From Flabesymbios commensalis (taxonomy: Eukaryota > Annelida > Polychaeta > Terebellida > Flabelligeridae), in NCBI GenBank assembly GCA_964017125.1, contig OZ024915.1, positions 17,527,273 through 17,591,272 on the forward strand: DNA of 64,000 nt. Reading direction: 5' to 3'. Below are positions 11,280-22,664 of the stretch, piece by piece. The first letter of the stretch is position 1, and each line of letters begins with the position of its first letter. The notes under the pieces are model-generated. The model searched no databases. It worked only from the letters and a program-made list of their open reading frames with translations, and was not told where the DNA came from. The position numbers and the translations under genes are program-made.

Positions 11280-12960
11280 CTGGGCTAGGTATCTGAGATG
11301 CTTTGCCTGATATCAAGCATTTAGTATATAATGGGCATTATTCAGCCATCTTGCATTTGATAGAGTTGAAAATTGTCAAGGTATATAAATGAAAACAACC
11401 ATTTTCAAGGCATATTCCTCCCTTATCTTCACTTCATCATGGCTGTTAGGAGCATAAGCTTGTTGTAGGGTCTAGCTTGCTAACATACCGTAGTTTGCCC
11501 GATATCAGGCATATTCAATAATAAATAATTGCTGCAAGTCTGCTATTTTGAATGTGATCAAGTTTAAATTTGTTAGGTCTCAGCTGTCACTCCCTGAAAT
11601 CTAGCATTTTCTTTTTACTTTGTTACTTAGTTGTAGTGTAACTGTTTTATTATGCTAATGTACCGTACACAATATATTTATGTACAGTGGTTTAAAAATA
11701 ATATTAACTCCAGCCGATCTTGAGCTTATATAATTGGATACAAAGTTTTGTATGTACCGGTACATAGTATGGTACAAATAATAATTATTGGCATATTCAA
11801 TAATAAATAATTGCCGCAAGTCTGCTATTTTGAATGTGATCAAGTTTAAATTTGTTAGGTCTCAGCTGTCACTCCCTGATATCTAGCATTTTCTTTTTAC
11901 CTTGTTACTTAGTTGTAGTGTAACTGTTTTATTATGCTAATGTACCGTACACAATATATTTATGTACAGTGGTTTAAAAATAATATTAACTCCAGCCGAT
12001 CTTGAGCTTATATAATTGGATACAAAGTTTTGTATGTACCAGTACATACAATTTAAAAAAAAATAGTACATACCTCAAACTGAATACAAATTTACATGCA
12101 TGCAGCAATAGACCTACCATTATTTTACACCAGGCTACGTTTTTACTACGGTAAAGCAATTACTGGTTAACTATTTTAGTATGGTACAAATAATAATTTA
12201 TCATGTTTATATAAAAATACCGTTCTCTCACTCCAGCCTAGGCCTATATCTACAAATCTGGGATATATTTGTATTCATAACAGGACCTATTAAAGTTGAT
12301 TTTTTTCATATATCCCGATTATCGGCTATTTTTAATTTGATGAGTTAATATTTGCCAAAATATCTCCCTGAAACCTCACATTTTGTTTTAGCATAATGAC
12401 CTTTGAACTATCTGGCACATTTTAGCAGATATCACGTATAATAAAGTAGGCCTACACATGACGTCATTAGGCCAATTCCTATTTTATACCAGATGCTATC
12501 TGCAGTAACAGCGGTTAAAATCCAGTATTCAGCAGTTGTTATTATGCGACTACATTTTTTGCCTTTATTGGCCCATTCCTGGTCCAATGCAGAATATAGA
12601 TCATAAACTGTATTGGCTGTAAACAGCACCAATGTGCAAGACATAATGATAATCAGGCACAATTAAACCATTTTATTGGGCCAATACTGTGATGTTATCA
12701 GGGTAATTTTGAAATTGATGGGATTTCCCTCGATCCTTAAAACCTCACATTTTGTTTTCTTATTCTATGGTCTAGCTGTCTGGCAATATTTGCTAGATAT
12801 ATCAGACATAATATATATTTTTAAAGTAGATAATAAATGGCAGATAGTTGGCAATTTTGAATGTGATCTGAGTTGAAATAAGGTCTATCTCTCCCGGAAA
12901 CCTCACATTTTCTTTTATATTAATTGTCTGGTTATCTGGCACTGGATATGAAGCATGTTA
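11280..12960. repeat. Diverged repeats sharing CCTCACATTTTGTTTTA
   Basis: The module CTCCCTGAAACCTCACATTT, with variants ending TAGCATTTTCTTTT, recurs near 11,590, 11,871, 12,365, 12,740 and 12,895, with TCTGGC and CAGATATCA blocks downstream. The array resumes at 15,600-15,790 on the other side of the pogo/Tigger-like insertion, so the insertion appears to have split an older array. Confidence 0.6.
11508..12048. repeat. Recent 282-bp tandem duplication
   Basis: The segment starting GGCATATTCAATAATAAATA at 11,508 repeats at 11,790 with only a handful of differences over about 255 bp. The second copy continues into GTACATACAATTT. Near-identity points to a recent duplication. Confidence 0.85.
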
Positions 12961-13369
12961 AGTTAAATACAGGTGAACATCGATATAACACGAATCGTTA
13001 CAACACGGATCGGTTATAACACGGTAAGGTCATGGACCCCAAAATTTAGGACCCCTTTTCTAGCTTTTTTACAGAATACCGTGTTATAATTTCCAAATCT
13101 ACAAGATTTATTGAAAGAGTAAACAGTATGTACATCGCGTAGACTAATCGCTATCGCCGACAACGCCAACACGCATTATGTTAACTCGAATGCTAAACGT
13201 TACGCCCAGTATTGAAACAATGTTAGGCCAACGCTGGGTCTACACATGTGAACGCGGAAAAGTGTGCCGTGTCATTTCATAATACCTGACAGTGAGGCGA
13301 GAATATGTGACATGCTGGAGACGCTTTGATATCTTCATATATTATAATACGGCATAATATAATTGACAC

Positions 13370-14070
13370 ATAAAAATCGTGTTATAAAATTGTAAAGAGC
13401 GTATTGTATTCGAATAGATAATTATTAGTCTAAAGATCGTGTTACAAATTTCTGTAGATCGTGTTATAAATTTCCGAATATCGTGTTTTAAATTTATTGA
13501 AGATCGTGTTATAATTAATTCAGATTATAGGAAATTTGTAAAGAACGTATTGTATTTTACTAATTATTATAATTAGTCTAAAGATTGTGCTATAAAGTTC
13601 TGAAGATCGTGTTATAAATTTAATGAAGATCGTGTTTTTATTATGTCATAATGCCGGGAAGTGAGGCGAGAATAAGTGGCTCGGTGCAGTCGCTTTGATA
13701 TATTTGTATATTATAATGCGGTATAATAGAAATCGTGTTATAAATTTGTAAAGAACGTATTGTATTTGAACAGATTTTTATTAGTCTAAAGATCGTGTTA
13801 TAAATTTCTGAAGATCGTGTTATAAATTTATTGAAGATCGTGTTATAATTAATTCAGCTTATAGCACAAAAAATGATTATAGTTTTGTAGACAATTTAAA
13901 TCGTGCTATGTACACAAAGTAAAGAATGGTATGTATTTAAGAAAGATCGTGATATATTATGCTTACAGATACAGAATATAGCACGAAAAATAATCCATCT
14001 GTAGATCGTGTTATATATTTAAAAACGATGGTATCGTATTATATATATATCTAAGAAAAATCGTATTATA
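13370..14070. repeat. Array of GATCGTGTTATAAATTT-type motifs
   Basis: ATCGTGTTATAAATTT and close variants occur more than a dozen times at irregular 20-60 bp spacing, mostly in one orientation. The motif is the sequence of the element's own terminus (ATAACACGAT, reverse-complemented), so it may be a multiplied transposase-binding site. That function is inferred. Confidence 0.65.
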
Positions 14071-14464
14071 TTTATATAGAAGTTTGTCGACTTAATACGT
14101 CTTGTTAGGCCTGCAAATCGAAGGAAAGGGTTAATCCCAAATCTCACAAGCTCTCGTGAAGTATTTTCTGACGAGATTCTGCGAGAGGGCATTAGCTGTC
14201 AATCACCGCACCTGACCTTTTGACGTGGGAGGAGTCAGAAAGAGAGGGGGTATCTGAACCAATTAGCGTGAGGACAGTGATGTCAATCATCAACTGCAGA
14301 GGTGATAGCAGTGACAGACACGGCCACTGCCGATATATCATTCACATTTATTATATTGTGTGCAATTAAATAATAATAATGCTCGCGTAGTATTACATGC
14401 AAATGATAATCAAGGTATCAAATACATCGTGTTACACACTGCGCACAATGATATGTATAAGCAT

Positions 14465-15134
14465 CAGTGTTCCCCACAATGCCGGAAATGCCGGCAATCC
14501 GACCGGATGAATTTTATGCCGACCAGCATGTAATAGGTCCCATCCGGCTGTTATCCAGCTGGTAGATTAGCCAATAGGCCCTATTCCTGTCGCCAGTGTC
14601 ATACTGTGTTGGTTTAGCGATCAGCTTGTCCGCAGCGATGTCGCGTTGTTGACCAGCGTTGACGGGCCAACACTTCCAGCGTTGCAAGTCACCACGACAC
14701 GTTGTCACTCACCAAAGTGTCACCGCGTTGGTGAGTGAGTGATAGGCCTACTAACTCACAAACCTTGTCACGCATACACAACAACACTTGTAAATAACAG
14801 AATAATCTGATAATAACTCTCACCAACAAACAAAAACGCATAGAACACAAAGAAAACATGCATAGGCCTACACTCAAATACACCACTCACAAACCATAAA
14901 ATCAATATTATTTTATGTTTGAGTAACTGTGATTTTACATATATATCAAATGCTATTAAAAGTGTTCAATAAACACTGTCAATTATATACTTTGTTGTGA
15001 CTTAATGAAAAAATCTTTGATTTTTTTATCGCATGCGCGCGCGCAACAGTAAACATTTTATTACGCTGCTCGCGCGCTAAGTTACGATTTTTGTGAGAAC
15101 GACCGGATGATTTTTTTTTCTGTGGGGAACCCTG
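14465..15134. mobile_element. hAT-like non-autonomous element nested in the Tigger-like element
   Basis: The left end reads CAGTGTTCCCCACA; the right end, reverse-complemented, reads CAGGGTTCCCCACA. Both subterminal regions contain CGACCGGATGA in inverted orientation. AAGCAT is repeated directly outside each end (14,459-14,464 and 15,135-15,140). A CAGNGTTCCCC end fits hAT elements, although they usually duplicate 8 bp and only 6 bp are convincing here. It contains no transposase. Confidence 0.65.
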
Positions 15135-15599
15135 AAGCATGTAATAAAGAACTAAAATTAAAATATAGCAAATTCGCTACTCCTCCGCTGCATAAAGATG
15201 TGTAATTTATTGTTATTTTTATAGTGCTCATTCTGTATACATTTGTACGATAGAATAGTTGTAAAACGTTACAATTGTTACGCCGCAAAAATTATGATAA
15301 TTTTTTTTATAATATTGTTGTTATTATTAGAGGTTATAGGTGTAACATAACACGTTACACCTGTGCAAACAAGACAGTTTATAATAACGATAGTCTTCCT
15401 ATTATTACTCATCCGTTTTTGGTATCGTTTTCTGGTTGATTTTTTTGTATAACACGATTCACTTATAACACGATTTGACTCATTGGACCCCAACGATCGT
15501 GTTATAACGATGTTCACCTGTAATGTACACCAGTTGGACATTTTGAACCTGATAGATTTGGAAGTTTTTCGAGGCATACATGTATATGTTATGAATAAA

Positions 15600-15790
15600 A
15601 CTGGTATGCTGGTAACACTTTCTCAAACCTCACGATATTTTATAGTTATAGTCTAGCTATATCAAACGATTTGCCTAGCCTTGTTGTGGAGAAGATGCCC
15701 TCCTTAAAACCTCACATTTTATATTATATCAATTAATTGTCTGGCTATTTGGCATGGTTTGCCAGATATCACTATCAGGCATAGCAAATT
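15600..15790. repeat. Continuation of the CCTCACATTTT repeat array
   Basis: CTCAAACCTCACGATATTTT and CCTTAAAACCTCACATTTTA, followed by TGTCTGGCTATTTGGCA and CCAGATATCA, repeat the module seen at 11.6-12.95 kb. Confidence 0.6.
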
Positions 15791-15799
15791 AAGGCCATA

Positions 15800-16370
15800 C
15801 AACGCTGCACCAACTTGAGCATTGTAAGATCCTACATCATGTACCAGTAACATGTGCGCCATCAACTATTATATATCTGGGAGCTGGGGCCATGTTATAA
15901 GACATGACATAATTTTATATCATAGCATATAACCTGTAGTGAAACCACCTCCTAGGTGGATCATGAACAGGGGCATTAGATAGTAATGTAGTTCTCATTT
16001 CTGGTCATATTTTGAAAGTCAACAAGACATTTGAACTCATTTTTTGCAATAGAAGATGTATATGACAATCATACATTTAAACTATTAAATCCATTTTGAA
16101 GTAGGCGGGTCATCATGGTTCGTTGAGCAAACATTATCCACCCATCCGCATGTGCAGCATCGTCAAGGTCCACAGGAGTGGGGCCGCCGAAGCGAAACTA
16201 TTATGGTTTGGTGAAGCAAAAGGTCCCAGTTGCTACAAACACATTTCTTTTTTTAATTCAAGTAGTCTAGTAGATTGTGTATCGGTACAGACCGCTTAAG
16301 TCGCTTGACAAGCATGAAAAATACCACAAGTTCTATCCCTGAGTAATTACACTTTCAGTGTTACATACGT
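15800..16370. other. Unassigned interior of the 9-kb region
   Basis: No gene, RNA or repeat relationship was seen. Confidence 0.4.
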
Positions 16371-16372
16371 TC

Positions 16373-17115
16373 TGTCCCCTCCAGTACGTAGTGTACTGGC
16401 AGCCTATTATAGACAATATAGAGCACATTTGGTTGATGATATATACGCCATAAATGTATATATATCGTACTAATAAGTCTTGTAAGTCAGAACAGTGAAG
16501 AAATTACATTTAAATGCTAATATTGATTTAAAAATGAACAAAGGAAACACCCACAAAATATTTTTTGGTTACAACTTATCCATTAATGAAATACATATGT
16601 ATTTTCAATAAATATCAATTTGTTGGTGTCTAGTAGCTACCATTAACAAAGGCTTTATAATAATAATACATAATTACCAATATATATCAGTAAAATACAA
16701 AAATTAGGTCTTATTACACAAAGAATACTAAATATTGATAATATGTACTGGAGGGGACAATTTTAATTTAACACTATTTTCATCTAAAAATGTATAAATA
16801 TGTGGTTGTTTTAACATGAATTTCCAATTAATATCCACGTGGGGGGCTCAAAGAGGCAGGTTATATTGCAATAATAATATATCTTAGAAAACACCCTGCG
16901 TGGATCTTGAATAGTGATGTACTGGAGAGGACATTATTTTAACGGCATTTTCACATACATACAGGTAATTCTAATTAATTTGCTAATGCTAATCAGCAAT
17001 CAGTTTGAAGTATTTTTATGCCATATATAACCACCAGACCTATTAAAAAGAGTAATTAAATGTCTATATATATGTAGATAGTTCAAGCTGGGCAGTGATG
17101 TACTGGCGGGAAAAA
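16373..17115. repeat. GTACTGGAGGGGACA motifs, right cluster
   Basis: The motif occurs reverse-complemented at 16,373-16,387 (TGTCCCCTCCAGTAC), then forward at 16,745, 16,919 (one change) and 17,100 (diverged). Downstream T-runs and TTTAAC or TTTTAAC recur as in the left cluster. Confidence 0.6.
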
Positions 17116-18040
17116 ATGAAAAAAACTTTTAACGGAAAATACTTAAAACTCAATAAATACACATAAAATCATATTTTGTGACTCGATTTTTGTCAAACAT
17201 GTGTCGTTTGGATCGTGAGACCAATAGCCATACCACAAATAAAACTTTATTTGTGTGTTAGATGCATATCTGGAATAGAAAAACCCTCCTATGAAGACAA
17301 TTCGGGGATGAGACTGCAAAATGTGTTGAAAATAACATAAATACCACTGATTCATAAAGAAATAATTGACAAAACTTTATAAAATTTGGTCTGTTGCCTC
17401 CCCATACAACCCTTGCTAAAATAAAAAAATGTTTCATCTAAATATCTAGCAGTATTTGGTAAAAAATTGTGTAAAGTTTTAATTTTTCCTAAATGCACCC
17501 TTTATGTGAAATTGCCCAACTGTAGACTGTAGACAGTGTAGTGTAAGTAACTTGTAAGACGGTAATCTGTTACTCTGTGTCATCACTGACTCTGTATCAT
17601 CACTGACATAGTGACAGTGTACTATGTCAGTAGACCCTAGTCAGTACTATGTGTAAGGATGGCAGTTTTTATTTTTATTTCAGTGCTCATGGTGCTAGAG
17701 ACCTGAAATTTTCATGACTGAATAAAACAAATTTATACAAAAAATCTAATTATTGTCAAAGTCATGATACATTTTGTATAGCAATGTACAGCAACCGTCT
17801 GAAAAAAATACAGAAAAGATGCCAAAAATGGTAGATGAAATCGGCTTTGTGTATTCGGCAGACGCTTGTATTCGGCAGACGGCAGATGCGACAGGCAGAC
17901 GCAGACGCAGAAGTTCGTATAACATTCGGAAGATTCAGACTTTGAAATCTCGCCCAGGGAAGACTGACTTTGCATCTCTAGGCTTTGAAAATTACTCCCC
18001 CACTCCCTGGATCCCCTACCATCCTAGGAGGCCATGCCTT

Positions 18041-18138
18041 CCCTGCAAACACGACACATTGAAACACTGTTGGTTTAATGCTGGCCCATCGTCTTCGACG
18101 CTGGCCCAACATTAAACCAACACAGTTTCGATGGGCCT
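18041..18138. mobile_element. GCAAAC-type MITE remnant
   Basis: CCCTGCAAACACGACACATT is followed by an inverted pair: ACTGTTGGTTTAATGCTGG against CCAACATTAAACCAACACAG around a CGTCTTCGACG core. It belongs to the same family as the copy at 33,530-33,646. A second, weaker piece follows at about 18,225-18,300. Confidence 0.65.
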
Positions 18139-18902
18139 TAAACAAACCCGCACCCGTCTTTCCACGAGGACGTCTATCTGTCCAAGACAGCAGCATCGTC
18201 TATCTAGAACAAGATCATGTCTTAGCACGACACATTGAACCAATGTTAACTGAACGCTGGGCCACCGTCTACAGCGCTGACCGCTATCTCGGCCCGAGCT
18301 ACCCCTCAGTCAAACAAACCCGACCCGCTGACAGATCGCTTGCAGATCACCCTCTGTGGACTTGTCATGCAGATATTCTTTCTAACATAGTGTCATGCGT
18401 GATAATCTTTAAAACATGGTTTCCTGCTTTCTAATAAGCTGTCAACAAGCGCATACTATGACGGCCATTAATTCACAATCTACAATATCCAACAAAGTAT
18501 ATTGAGACATAATGAAAAATCAATGGAAAAAATAAGTAAAATTTCGTCTTTTTTAATTTTCTTATGTCGCCGACCCTATATCAACTGATAATTATATATA
18601 TTGAAATATTAATGAAAGTTATGCGTATTTCAAAAAAAAAATAAGACTACACTTTAAAAAGTGTTTTTTGTATAAGTTACAAAATATAATCAAAAAGTTT
18701 TATTTTTTCGGACCGCCTGCTCTGAATCTTGAATATAAATTCTTAAGAATCAATTTATATAAAAAACTGTGGCCTAAAGATGTTAGATCTGCATCACAGG
18801 GATTTGCGTACCAAACACTATTAACACTGGAACAACTAAACCAAATATTTATTATATTGACGCTCCATTAATTTCAAATTACATGCCAATTCTCATCAGG
18901 CT

Positions 18903-19089
18903 CTGTAGATCCGGTAATATTCGCAAGGTTTTATTTTTCGCGAATTTCGCGAAAATTATACATGTCATGTAATTATGAGTGCTATACTTATCATCGAAAT
19001 CGAACATTTGAGAATTCTAGACTTTGTAAAAAGTCCCCAAATCACAAATTCGCGAAAATCTAAACACGCGAAAATGACCAGATCTACAG
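18903..19089. mobile_element. CTGTAGATC-ended MITE
   Basis: The left end CTGTAGATCCGGTAATATTC and the right end (reverse-complemented) CTGTAGATCTGGTCATTTTC are inverted relatives. Both continue into TTTTCGCGAATTT. It is nested inside the 17.84-19.20 kb element. Confidence 0.65.
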
Positions 19090-19210
19090 TATATATGGTT
19101 AATTTGCCGTCTGCCGAAAACATACGTCTGTCGAATACGTATACGTCTGCCGAATACATACATGTCGTGTCTGCCGTCTGCGTCTGCCGAATACACAAAG
19201 CCGATGAAAT

Positions 19211-21115
19211 CTATCCCAATTTTAAAAATATATTTTAACCGTCGAAATTATTTCATTTTTTTACCACATATTCAGCAAAGTATGATATTAATAAAGAATA
19301 TCTAAACAAGTTAAAGAAAAAAATCTTCTAAGCAGTCCTTATTTTATTTTTTATTACACTTTATATGGTGAATTTGAAAGAAATTTGCGATGTATAGTCG
19401 ATTATAATGCATATAGTAGTATTTAATTTAAAATATAAATAAGTACCTACATGCCTACATGCCTAGGCCTACATGCCTAGATGTAAATATTAACTCGGTG
19501 GACACTTGTCAGTAACATGATAAGTGACAAAACTATTTCTTTTCAAGAAAAAAAAGACTTGTTTAAAGCACAATAAGGATATATTATATATTGGGAAAAT
19601 AAAATAATAACGTTTTGGATATGTCTTGAAAATATATGAAAATATGACAATCAATAGATGGAGCTATAAGTATAACACTATTTTTCAGATCTCTGTTGCA
19701 AACTACATTTATACCTATAAAATAATAGACTCAACAAAAGATTTAGCAACTAACAGAATAAATCCTCTGGGGCTTAGAATACCAGAATACACTGATGTGA
19801 AGAAGCAGATGAATAATTTAAAAGAATACTGAATAGTATTCTAATGTATTTTAAGTGATACACTGTCTTTAATTGTCACATAAATATCTCTCAACAGGTG
19901 ACTTCACATTTAGTATTTTTAAAATAGATTGTAGATAAATATTTTAATGTTTAATATAATATGTACATGTTATATAATATATAATTATTATCTTTTTCTC
20001 ATCTTCTTTCAAATCTATTTATAAGTCAATTACTTTTGCAAATCCAATATGTTATCATGGTAATCAAATGAGAGCAGAGAAGGGTAAATGGAATTATATC
20101 TCTGGTGCAATGGTAAATTGTGTTGTTAATATTTTAATAACAAGGCCTAAAATTAAAATCTATACACAAATGACCTTTTTTGTCTTGTGCTTTTTACAAT
20201 GGGCACAAAGGGGTTGTTGCTTGTTCTCCAAATCACCAAAGTTCATATCAGCATAAAATGTTTAAAATGTTGGGGTTTGCTTTTTTTCGGAGGTGGGAAG
20301 CACTTATTTGTATATTTCACCCCCCCCCCCCCCACGTTCAGGGTAAAAAACCCAAAAAAACTGGTCATCTTCGGGCAGAAATATGCTCCAAAACGCTTCG
20401 TTTGAGGCATCAGATTTCCAATTATAAATACTCAAATCTAGATCATACGAGGCTGGCTTTATTGTGTATAATTTCTTGAAAAATATCACCACATCTATAT
20501 TCGCGCTGTGATTTTATGTAGCTATAACAAGCTTCAAAGGCATGAACATTAAATGGGGGATCTGTGAGCAGACTGTAATATTAAAGATATAACAACAAGT
20601 TTCTCATGTCAGCTTTGCATATTTTTCCATATTAATTTTAGGGCCTATACAATTAACTCCTTTATTCATCTACTATGTACAATCTCTATGTACAATCTCC
20701 TTTATTATCTGAATTCTGGTGAAAGTCAGTTCCAGGAGTAGCCAATGTGGTAACCCATATCTGTGACAGGCTGGTACACATGGATGGCTAATCCCCTGAT
20801 GATCACACCCGTTGTTATCCAGAGATCTCATGCCTGTGCCCACTTGCAGAGATGGTCTACTAATCCCTATAATCCCTCAGATGCTCTGCTGTTTATTATA
20901 TACATATACACTACTATACAGAATATGTAATTAAAGTCCATAGGCCTACACATTACTACATTAGATGTACCTTAAATACTTGTCCTGATACAATACATCT
21001 ATGTGACAGCTGGTTCATATAGCACCAGAAAGGTTTGGATTTTATTTTCTACAGTTCTAGAGATGTTAAGAGTTTGTCATTAATCATGTTATTGAAGGAC
21101 CAACGTGCACGTCTT
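19211..21115. other. AT-rich DNA, nothing assigned
   Basis: Open frames at 19,626-19,832 and 20,068-20,479 have no motif I recognise. A run of 14 C lies at 20,320-20,333. A short duplication of CTATGTACAATCTC is seen near 20,670-20,700. Confidence 0.4.
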
Positions 21116-21119
21116 GAGG

Positions 21120-21744
21120 TTACGCTGTGTGTCCTATTTCTATAATTTATATTTTGCCCTTAGTATTAAGATGATTAGGGTCAAATTTTTTTGAAGCGTT
21201 CAATCTCTTATGAAGTCTTGTCTTTTTCTGAATAGCCTTAATAGCGTTGCGGAGCTATTTAATAAGCCAGGACAAGTTGTGTCGTTTAAAAGATTATTTT
21301 GTTGATACAAATTTCACCTCAACCATTTGCCATTCACCAAATTATTGGGAAAGGAGGCCCAATGGCTCCTAATTTCTTGCCTGAATCATGTTATTCTAAT
21401 TTGTGCTGGGTAAGTGATTGAATGTCAATTTGGATTGATATCGGCCTCTGTCAGCACTGCACAATGGAAATTCTGGGTACCCTGCCTGATGATTTAATTA
21501 ATCCTGATTTATCTGTTATGCAAAGGTCTAAAATGTTTTGATCTCTGGTGGGTTCTTCTTGTACTTGCACTGCCCCTTTTTCGTGACTGAGCCTGAGGGC
21601 AAAACTGGACAATTTTCCCAGTCTATGTCTGGAAAGTTAAAGTCTCCACCAAGGATGCTTGTTGGTTTGAATTTTTTGAAAGACTATCTAAAGATCTGAT
21701 AAATTCCTCTACTTTTTAAATATTTTTGAGCCAGGAGATCGATT
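21120..21744 (-). pseudogene. LINE remnant: end of the APE endonuclease and linker
   Basis: On the minus strand, positions 21,618-21,656 read ILGGDFNFPDIDW. This is the GDFN motif of the apurinic-type endonuclease in CR1/L2/Jockey-like LINEs. It is followed by a degraded NLCITD-like stretch. Further left, around 21,200-21,290, a basic PWL-K-LRNAIKAIQKKTRLHKRL-like segment resembles the linker between endonuclease and reverse transcriptase. Frameshifts and stops interrupt it, and no reverse transcriptase follows. The MITE at 21,745 abuts the N-terminal side, so the LINE may have been cut by that insertion. Confidence 0.65.
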
Positions 21745-21859
21745 CCCAGCAAACATGAAACGTTGGTCCAACATTGGTTTACTGTTGGCCCAGCGTCATA
21801 GACGATGGGCCAATGTTCAGTAAACCTGCGTTGGGCCAGCGTCTCATGTTTGCTGGGTA
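21745..21859. mobile_element. TCCCAGCAAAC MITE (hAT-type)
   Basis: TCCCAGCAAACATG at the left and CATGTTTGCTGGG at the right form the inverted ends. The internal GTTGGCCCAGCGTC and GACGATGGGCCAATG form the family core. The 8-bp flanks (AGATCGAT and AGAAGGAT) match at 6 of 8 bases, consistent with an aged 8-bp duplication. Confidence 0.75.
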
Positions 21860-21884
21860 GAAGGATCTGAGAATTACTTGGACA

Positions 21885-22300
21885 CGTTGGAGAGGGACAT
21901 TGCGCAATGGTTAGAGCGTGGCGCTCTGCCGATGTCGCTGTCTGCCGTGCGGCTTCGAATCCCGCTTGGGCAGAATTTTCAGAGAAATATCATGTTTCCC
22001 CCCTCTCAATCTTGGGACATTGTTAAGATGTTGTGTCCTTGTGCAAGGCACTTCACCCTCAAATGCTTCACTCGACTCAGGTGAAAATGAGTACCTGGTA
22101 GGACAGAGATGGCAATGTGTACGATAAATTAAGTTCGATGCGCCGAAACGGCTGCAGGACTGTATGCTCTCCCTGGAGTTGAAATGGCACACGAATGAAC
22201 AGGTCCAGTGACCAGGGGGTAAGATGTGAAATCGGATGATAGATCTTCAGACTTGATATCAGACTATAAACCTGCACCTTTACCTTTAAAGTTTTTTTTT
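21885..22300 (+). mobile_element. tRNA-derived SINE (monomeric head)
   Basis: The head has an A-box-like GCGCAATGGTTAGAGCG at about 21,902 and a B-box-like GGCTTCGAATCCCG at 21,951-21,964. The body contains TGTCCTTGTGCAAGGCACTT and GAGTACCTGGTAGGACAG, and the 3' end reads CCTGCACCTTTACCTTT. A second copy lies inverted at 56.40-56.81 kb and a 3' fragment at 55.02 kb. The central TGTCCTTG-GCAAGGCACTT block resembles domains shared by distant SINEs; I recall this but did not check it. Confidence 0.8.
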
Positions 22301-22664
22301 AAATGGACTTTTGTTCATGGGAGTTCAGTGTCTGTTATGGTGTCGGAGAGGAGAGATACATCATAATTTTCCTCAAGAGTGTACTTATTTAAACACTCCT
22401 CTCTGTATTGATGTAATACTGTCCCTCTGGAAGATCTTAACCGGGAGGAAAAAATCGTTTGTGGAGACACTTTTGTCAAGCCAAGATTCCATGCCTAGAT
22501 TTCAGTCGGGTGGGATCATGAATCATGATTGTAGACCTCTGTGGGGCTCCCGGTGGCAAGGGACACTGCCTGGTGTTGGGTGTGATGCTGGGTCAGCGTT
22601 AAGGATGGGAACCAACGTCGCACCTCAGTAAACGCAAAACATTTGCTTATCACATACAATGTTG

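Larger units (their letters stand above)
12970..15520. mobile_element. Pogo/Tigger-like non-autonomous DNA transposon, TA duplication
   Basis: The ends are inverted repeats: CAGGTGAACATCG, one mismatch, then TATAACACGA on both sides (24 bp). TA flanks each end (12,968-12,969 and 15,521-15,522). TA duplication with a CAG-starting end followed by a CTCGATATAAC-like run is typical of pogo/Tigger members of the Tc1/mariner superfamily. No transposase frame is present. The interior is made of GATCGTGTTATAAATTT-type repeats (13,370-14,070), a partial ~400-bp internal duplication (about 13,260-13,530 against 13,640-13,860) and a nested hAT-like element. Confidence 0.75.
8650..17640. mobile_element. 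Candidate 9-kb element with inverted ends
   Basis: The left end (8,690-8,860) and right end (17,500-17,640) are inverted relatives. Both carry clusters of CAGTGAC/GTCACTG. Further in, both carry GGGCAATTTCAC followed by TAAAGGG: at about 8,834 on the + strand, and as CCCTTTATGTGAAATTGCCC near 17,500. The interior holds diverged tandem repeats, repeated GTACTGGAGGGGACA motifs and later insertions. No transposase or replication protein is visible. It could be one large non-autonomous element or two inverted copies of a smaller one. Confidence 0.4.
17842..19203. mobile_element. TIR element with 7-bp target duplication
   Basis: Both ends carry a perfect 24-bp inverted repeat that starts CGGCTTTGTGTATTCGGCAG. 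Inside it, the TTCGGCAGACG module is repeated several times at each side. ATGAAAT flanks both ends directly (17,835-17,841 and 19,204-19,210). No transposase frame is present. The interior has acquired a hAT-type MITE remnant and a CTGTAGATC MITE. I cannot assign the superfamily; a 7-bp duplication is uncommon among animal TIR elements. Confidence 0.8.

Noticed and set aside
19626-19832. Possible exon (68 codons)
   Set aside because: The sequence looks mildly protein-like at its end, but no splice signals, motif or neighbour supports it.
20320-20333. Poly-C tract as a functional i-motif or regulatory site
   Set aside because: A lone homopolymer is equally well explained by slippage; the C17 run at 62,551-62,567 was set aside for the same reason.
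21911-22192. 93-codon minus-strand and 69-codon plus-strand frames
   Set aside because: They overlap the SINE body and reappear in part at 56.6 kb.
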